Positions 60,275 to 64,000 of a stretch of 64,000 nt of DNA are shown here, in pieces (position 1 is the first letter of the stretch; the number at the start of each line of letters is the position of its first letter). Below the pieces are notes generated by a model. That model was not told the DNA's origin. It saw nothing but the letters and a program-made list of their open reading frames with translations, and searched no databases. Location of the stretch: contig PBNW01000016.1 of assembly GCA_002723255.1 (NCBI GenBank), forward strand, positions 88,839-152,838, read 5' to 3'. Made by a program: the position numbers and the translations under genes. The DNA is from Pelagibacterium sp. (GTDB taxonomy: Bacteria > Pseudomonadota > Alphaproteobacteria > Rhizobiales > Devosiaceae).

Positions 60275-61834
60275 TTATTCGAAAGAGAGATTGTTGGGGC
60301 CCAGATCCATCATCCAGAAAGAATAGGGCTGCCAGTCAATGCCTTCTCGGACACCGAAATATTCGACGTGCTGGAACAATTCCATTTGCGGTGCCTCCGC
60401 CTCGACGATATCGAGCGCTTCGTTGAAATAGGCGACACGCTCATCGGCATCGAGAGTGGTGTTGAGCAGATCGTGCAATTCAAGCAAGTGCGCGGGCGGG
60501 GTCCAGGTGTACCGGAAATCGTCAGGGTTGGTGCGGATCGAGGTGGCACCCCAGGCATTGATCATGGGATGGGTGAGATCGGGCATCTGCATGCCGTTCG
60601 ACCACGCGCGCATATGCCATACCCCCTCGACCAGCGCTCCACCGCCCTCGGTCGAGGACTCGATGGTCACGTTGATCCCCGCGTCGCGCCACATCTGCTG
60701 GAGCACCTGGGCCACTTCGAGGTAGTTGGTGTAATACCCGCCATTGATGCGGAATATGAGGTCTTCACCATTGTAGTCCGAAGCCTCAAGGAGCCGCGCG
60801 GCTTCTTGCGGATCGTAGAGGGCCGCCTCGCGACCGGAAAAGATTTCCTCACCATGGCTGGGAAACACCAGCTCGGGTAGCACCTGGGAGTCGCCACCCC
60901 AAAGCGCTTCGACCACCGCCTGACGATCGACGGCATAGGCCATGGCGCGGCGCAGATTGGCATCGTCCATGGGAGCCTGGACCGTGTTAAAGACAATCAC
61001 GCGCGAATTGTCGATCAACGCCGGCATGAGTTGCACGTTGCCGGCTTGTTCGAGCGTGCCCTTCTGGTCGGGAGAGATATCGGTGATCATGTCGAGTTCA
61101 CCGGTCATCAGCCCGGCGATCCGGGTCGACATCTCGGGAACTTCGAGGAAGGTGATCTCGCGGGCCGGCGGCAGGCCGCCCCAATACGCGTCGTTTGATT
61201 CAAGCCGGATGAATTCACCCTGCCGCATTTCAGCAAGCTTGTAGGGACCGGTGCCGATGGGGGCGAGATTGAATTCTTCGGGACCGAGTTCGAGATAATA
61301 GTCTTTCGGTACGACCTTTCCCATGGTGGCGGTGAAGCGATAGGGAAAGATGGGATCAGGAGCGCTGGTGGTGAAGAGAACCGTGTCCTCATCGACCACC
61401 TCGACAGCGGTGAAGTTGCCGAAATAGGTGGGGCCGACAGCAACGAGGCGGTCCGCGCCGAACACCCGTTCTTCGCCAAACGAGAAGGCGACGTCTTCCG
61501 CCGTCATCGGCGTTCCGTCGTGGAAGACCACGTCGGTGCGGATATCGACTTCCCATTCCTTGGGAGAGACATTGCGCCACTCGGTGGCCAGGGACGGGGC
61601 CAGTTCGGTCCCGTTGCCGTTGCCGCCTTCCCAATAGGCGCGACGGATCAACTCGTCGAAAATCGAATAATTGACCCGCTGGCCGACATTGGAAATGTTG
61701 AGGCCGGGGCCGAAACCGGCGGGCAGGGACTGCACGCCGATGGTAAGGGTTGGACGATCGTCCTGGGCGGCGGCGGGTGCCGCCATCGCCAGAATCGCGG
61801 CCGATACCATGACCACCCTTTTGAGGACTGTCAT
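60275..61834 (-). CDS. Dpp-type ABC transporter substrate-binding protein
   Basis: A 519-residue family-5 periplasmic binding protein. The signal peptide is MTVLKRVVMVSAAILAMAAPAAAQ. Typical segments are NGTELAPSLATEWRNVSPKEWEVDIRTDVVFHDGTPMTAEDVAFSF near residue 75 and LRRAMAYAVDRQAVVEALWGG near 295. It is first in the leftward operon binding protein-DppB-DppC, which must combine with the ATPases encoded convergently. Confidence 0.92.
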   Translation of the reverse strand: MTVLKRVVMVSAAILAMAAPAAAQDDRPTLTIGVQSLPAGFGPGLNISNVGQRVNYSIFDELIRRAYWEGGNGNGTELAPSLATEWRNVSPKEWEVDIRTDVVFHDGTPMTAEDVAFSFGEERVFGADRLVAVGPTYFGNFTAVEVVDEDTVLFTTSAPDPIFPYRFTATMGKVVPKDYYLELGPEEFNLAPIGTGPYKLAEMRQGEFIRLESNDAYWGGLPPAREITFLEVPEMSTRIAGLMTGELDMITDISPDQKGTLEQAGNVQLMPALIDNSRVIVFNTVQAPMDDANLRRAMAYAVDRQAVVEALWGGDSQVLPELVFPSHGEEIFSGREAALYDPQEAARLLEASDYNGEDLIFRINGGYYTNYLEVAQVLQQMWRDAGINVTIESSTEGGGALVEGVWHMRAWSNGMQMPDLTHPMINAWGATSIRTNPDDFRYTWTPPAHLLELHDLLNTTLDADERVAYFNEALDIVEAEAPQMELFQHVEYFGVREGIDWQPYSFWMMDLGPNNLSFE

Positions 61835-61925
61835 ATTGCTCTCCGTTCGTGAATAACTTGCTCACGACCTCGGGGGTCGTCGCCGGGGACGTTAGGGAGA
61901 GGCAATAAACGGGCAATGACACAAT

Positions 61926-61940
61926 ATTAACACGGCTAAT
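61926..61940. promoter_or_regulatory. Candidate LysR box before the binding-protein operon
   Basis: ATTA (61926-61929) and TAAT (61937-61940) form an inverted repeat with a 7-base spacer, followed by AC to give GCTAATAC as in the LysR-promoter box at 55472-55490. It lies 92 bases before the binding-protein start. The rest of 61835-62081 shows nothing clear. Confidence 0.45.
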
Positions 61941-62081
61941 ACCCGCGTAAGGCAGGCGCCATTTCCAATGCCGGCGAAGTCGCCGATTGCCGGGCCGAAT
62001 GCTTCCATGCTCCCTCAATCAGCTCCCATGCCGCGAGATGGCGATCCATTTTTCGGGCGCGTCTTTACAGGTGCAAATCCG

Positions 62082-62101
62082 TTTGGTAACGTTCCCAAAA
62101 A
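62082..62101. promoter_or_regulatory. LacI-type operator, copy 1 (upstream of LacI gene)
   Basis: TTTGGTAACGTTCCCAAAAA is a near-perfect palindrome around AACGTT. It matches the perfect site at 63231-63250 except for one arm base and lies 30 bases before the LacI start, so it fits autoregulation. Confidence 0.75.
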
Positions 62102-62131
62102 TGGGAGGAAGCGGCTGAGCCGCATCAAGGC

Positions 62132-63187
62132 ATGACCACGCGCCGGAACAAACAGCCGACGATCATAGACATTGCGGAAGTGGCGGGTGTCTCCAAGAGC
62201 ACCGTCGCGCGCGCCCTGTCGGGGTCGCCCCATATCGGAGAAAAGACGCGAGAACGGGTGCTTTCCGCTGTGCGGGCGCTGGGCTATGAGCGCAACCATC
62301 TTGCCCATTCCCTTCGTTCGGGCAAGACCGGACTGATCGGCCTGGTCATCCCCGATATTGCCAACCCGTTCTGGGCCGAAGTGGCACGCGGCGCTCAGGA
62401 TGCCGCAGCGGCCAGCGGCGCTTCACTTTTGATTTTCAGCTCCGACTGGGACCCCGAGCGCGAGGCGCATCATTTGCGCGCCTTGCGCCAGGCGCGTGTC
62501 GACGGGGCCATCGTCAATCCGGTTGCCGACAATGTGGACGGGCTGGGCCGGTTCGGCCTCCCGGTTGTGCTTATCGGGTCGAGCGCCGAGCGGTTTCCCG
62601 AGCTCTCGAGCGTGGGCAGCGATATCGCGCAAGGCGTTGCTCTGGGCCTCGATCACCTTGCCAGCCTCGATCATCACCGCCCGGCGCTTCTGGTTGGCTC
62701 GGCAAACCGTTTGGCCCGCGTGCGCTTCATGCGCGTGGTTCACGACTATTGCATTGGCCACGATATCGATCCGGCAACGCTGGTGATCGAAGAAGGCAGT
62801 TATACAGTCGAATCGGGGCGCGCGGCGATGCTGCGCCTGCTGGAACGCGACCCGAAGGCGGCCCGGTGCGTCTTTGCCGCAAACGATCTGATGGCACTCG
62901 GCGCCCTGCTGGCCGTGCGCGAAGCCGGACTGCGCTGTCCCGACGACGTATCGATCCTGGGCTTTGACGGCATTCCCGCGGCCGCCTTTTCAGATCCCGG
63001 TCTGACCACCATCGAAAAGCCGGCCCGCGCCATCGGCGTCGAGGGCATGCATCTGCTGGCCGAAACCATCGAAGGCAAACTCGAGCATCGGCGTGTCCTG
63101 CTCGACTGCGCGCTCACTTCGCGCGGGTCGCTGGCCCATAACAGCGACCTCGGTCCGACCCGCCTGATGGCCGTGGGGAGCAACTAG
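62132..63187 (+). CDS. LacI-family transcriptional regulator
   Basis: A 351-residue repressor. The HTH is TIIDIAEVAGVSKSTVARALSG (residues about 9-30), with the hinge helix in NHLAHSLRSGKTGLIGLVIPDIANPF, and the sugar-binding domain follows to the end (VFAANDLMALGALLAVREAG, ILGFDGIPAAAFSDPGLTTI). It is followed by a carbohydrate ABC permease gene three bases downstream. GGGAACGTTCCC-type sites before and after the gene are its probable operators. Confidence 0.93.
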   Translation: MTTRRNKQPTIIDIAEVAGVSKSTVARALSGSPHIGEKTRERVLSAVRALGYERNHLAHSLRSGKTGLIGLVIPDIANPFWAEVARGAQDAAAASGASLLIFSSDWDPEREAHHLRALRQARVDGAIVNPVADNVDGLGRFGLPVVLIGSSAERFPELSSVGSDIAQGVALGLDHLASLDHHRPALLVGSANRLARVRFMRVVHDYCIGHDIDPATLVIEEGSYTVESGRAAMLRLLERDPKAARCVFAANDLMALGALLAVREAGLRCPDDVSILGFDGIPAAAFSDPGLTTIEKPARAIGVEGMHLLAETIEGKLEHRRVLLDCALTSRGSLAHNSDLGPTRLMAVGSN

Positions 63188-63189
63188 CC

Positions 63190-64000
63190 ATGAGCCTTGA
63201 CGAAAAAGAGCTGGCTTCAACAGTTTCTAATTTTGGGAACGTTCCCAAAAGCGCAAAACGTGTTTCACGGCGAGCTGCGTTGGGCTTCAAGCTCCGGGCC
63301 TGGTGGCCCTACTACGCTATGATGGCTCCGGGCATCGTCTATTTTCTGGTGTTTCACTATTTCCCCATCTACCAGGCCAAGCTCGCCTTCGAGGATTTCC
63401 GGATTTTCGGCGACAACCTGTTCGTGGGCCTCAAGCACTTCGACACGTTGTTCGACTCTCCGGCCTTTTTTCAGGTTCTCGCCAACACGCTGATCATCTC
63501 GGCCATGAAGATGGTTTTCGTCTTCCCCGTGCCCATCTTCATTGCGCTGTTCATCAACGAGGTGCGCAGCACCAATTTGCGCCGTTTCATTCAGTCGGCG
63601 ATCTATCTGCCCCACTTTCTGTCATGGGTGGTGATCGCCGGCATCTTCATCGCAGCGCTCTCGCCTTCTAGCGGTGTCGTCAACGATATCGGGCAGGCAC
63701 TCGGCTTTGCGCCCCGGTCCTTCATGACCGAGTCCGGCTCCATTCGCTGGGTCATTGTGTTTTCAGAGATGTGGCGCACGGCGGGCTGGGATTCGCTGCT
63801 CTATTTCGCTGCGATCATGGCTATCGACCCCCAGCTTTATGATGCTGCGGAAATGGACGGGGCCAATCGCTGGCAAAAGATCGTGCACGTCACCCTGCCC
63901 GGCATCACCCCGACCATCGCGACCCTTTTCATCCTCAATGTCGGCCTGTTCATGAATGCGGGGTTTGACCAGGTCTTCAACCTCTCCAACGACGCCATCC
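63190..64000 (+). CDS. Carbohydrate ABC transporter permease, LplB type (3' end outside window)
   Basis: The frame is open from the ATG at 63190 to the end of the window (270 codons). After about 40 hydrophilic residues the protein has membrane segments starting at ALGFKLRAWWPYYAMMAPGIVYFLVFHYFPIYQ and the EAA-type loop YDAAEMDGANRWQKIVHVTLPGITP near residue 218. LplB-type permeases import oligosaccharides such as pectin or alginate fragments. GGGGAGC precedes the ATG, three bases after the LacI stop. A perfect LacI-type palindrome covers codons 14-21, so a start further down, such as the TTG at 63280, is possible. Confidence 0.87.
   Translation, partial: MSLDEKELASTVSNFGNVPKSAKRVSRRAALGFKLRAWWPYYAMMAPGIVYFLVFHYFPIYQAKLAFEDFRIFGDNLFVGLKHFDTLFDSPAFFQVLANTLIISAMKMVFVFPVPIFIALFINEVRSTNLRRFIQSAIYLPHFLSWVVIAGIFIAALSPSSGVVNDIGQALGFAPRSFMTESGSIRWVIVFSEMWRTAGWDSLLYFAAIMAIDPQLYDAAEMDGANRWQKIVHVTLPGITPTIATLFILNVGLFMNAGFDQVFNLSNDAI
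63231..63250. promoter_or_regulatory. LacI-type operator, copy 2, inside the permease reading frame
   Basis: TTTTGGGAACGTTCCCAAAA is a perfect 20-bp palindrome. A TCTAAT (63226-63231), one change from a consensus -10 box, directly abuts it, so a promoter blocked by LacI may lie here, within the first 20 codons of the annotated permease frame. Confidence 0.85.

Noticed and set aside
1-64000. Search for CRISPR repeats, tRNA or rRNA genes, transposases and phage genes
   Set aside because: No regularly spaced repeats, cloverleaf-type sequence, rRNA segments or mobile-element proteins were recognised by eye; only the small hairpin repeat at 12355-12463 was found.

Overview
The window is GC-rich alphaproteobacterial DNA with dense gene packing, many ATGA-type gene overlaps and a two-hairpin intergenic repeat of the kind common in Hyphomicrobiales. 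The gene content (TRAP, Dpp-type and sugar ABC importers, each with its own local regulator) suggests a soil or marine Hyphomicrobiales member such as Devosia or Pelagibacterium. That assignment is inference from gene style, not from a marker gene. No rRNA, tRNA, CRISPR array, transposase or phage gene was seen. Nearly everything is uptake and catabolism of small organic compounds.

Layout. 1-1393: end of a 2-dehydro-3-deoxy-6-phosphogalactonate aldolase gene and an SMP-30 lactonase (sugar acid breakdown). 1449-5119: TRAP transporter dctQMP with a divergent MarR regulator. 5211-7904: recQ, an Lrp/AsnC regulator and an ArsR regulator. 7997-12065: a periplasmic PQQ dehydrogenase locus (ThuA-like protein, cytochrome c, quinoprotein dehydrogenase, MxaJ-like binding protein). 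12459-20912: a quinate/shikimate-type catabolic regulon made of a TRAP transporter, an AroQ homologue, a GlcG/HbpS-like protein, a GntR regulator, a shikimate/quinate dehydrogenase, a TetR regulator and a QuiC1-type 3-dehydroshikimate dehydratase fused to an HPPD domain. Three copies of one palindromic operator tie it together.

21022-35224: a ROK-controlled system with two large multidomain PIG-L deacetylase paralogues (one with a Tat signal, one without), an EamA exporter, a complete sugar ABC importer, an argininosuccinate-lyase-like C-N/C-O lyase and a PfkB kinase. Three copies of a 25-bp site lie before its three transcription units. I found no described pathway that matches this combination, and it is the best candidate for an undescribed system in the window. 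35253-45708: one long operon for a Dpp-type ABC importer with hydantoinase/oxoprolinase HyuA and HyuB and an M20 amidohydrolase.

46022-52985: hydroxyproline/proline-type catabolism. It holds a 4-hydroxyproline epimerase, a D-amino-acid dehydrogenase, a DapA-family deaminase and an FCD GntR regulator with two matching operators. Beside it are an imine-reductase-type Ldh protein, an XRE-cupin regulator and an unusual proline-racemase-family protein with a Ser/Thr active site. 53089-61834: phosphoester use, with an alkaline-phosphatase-superfamily hydrolase, a LysR regulator, a calcineurin-like phosphodiesterase and a Dpp-type importer split over two convergent operons. 62082-64000: a LacI regulator and the start of a carbohydrate ABC permease, with a 20-bp perfect palindrome inside the first codons of the permease frame.
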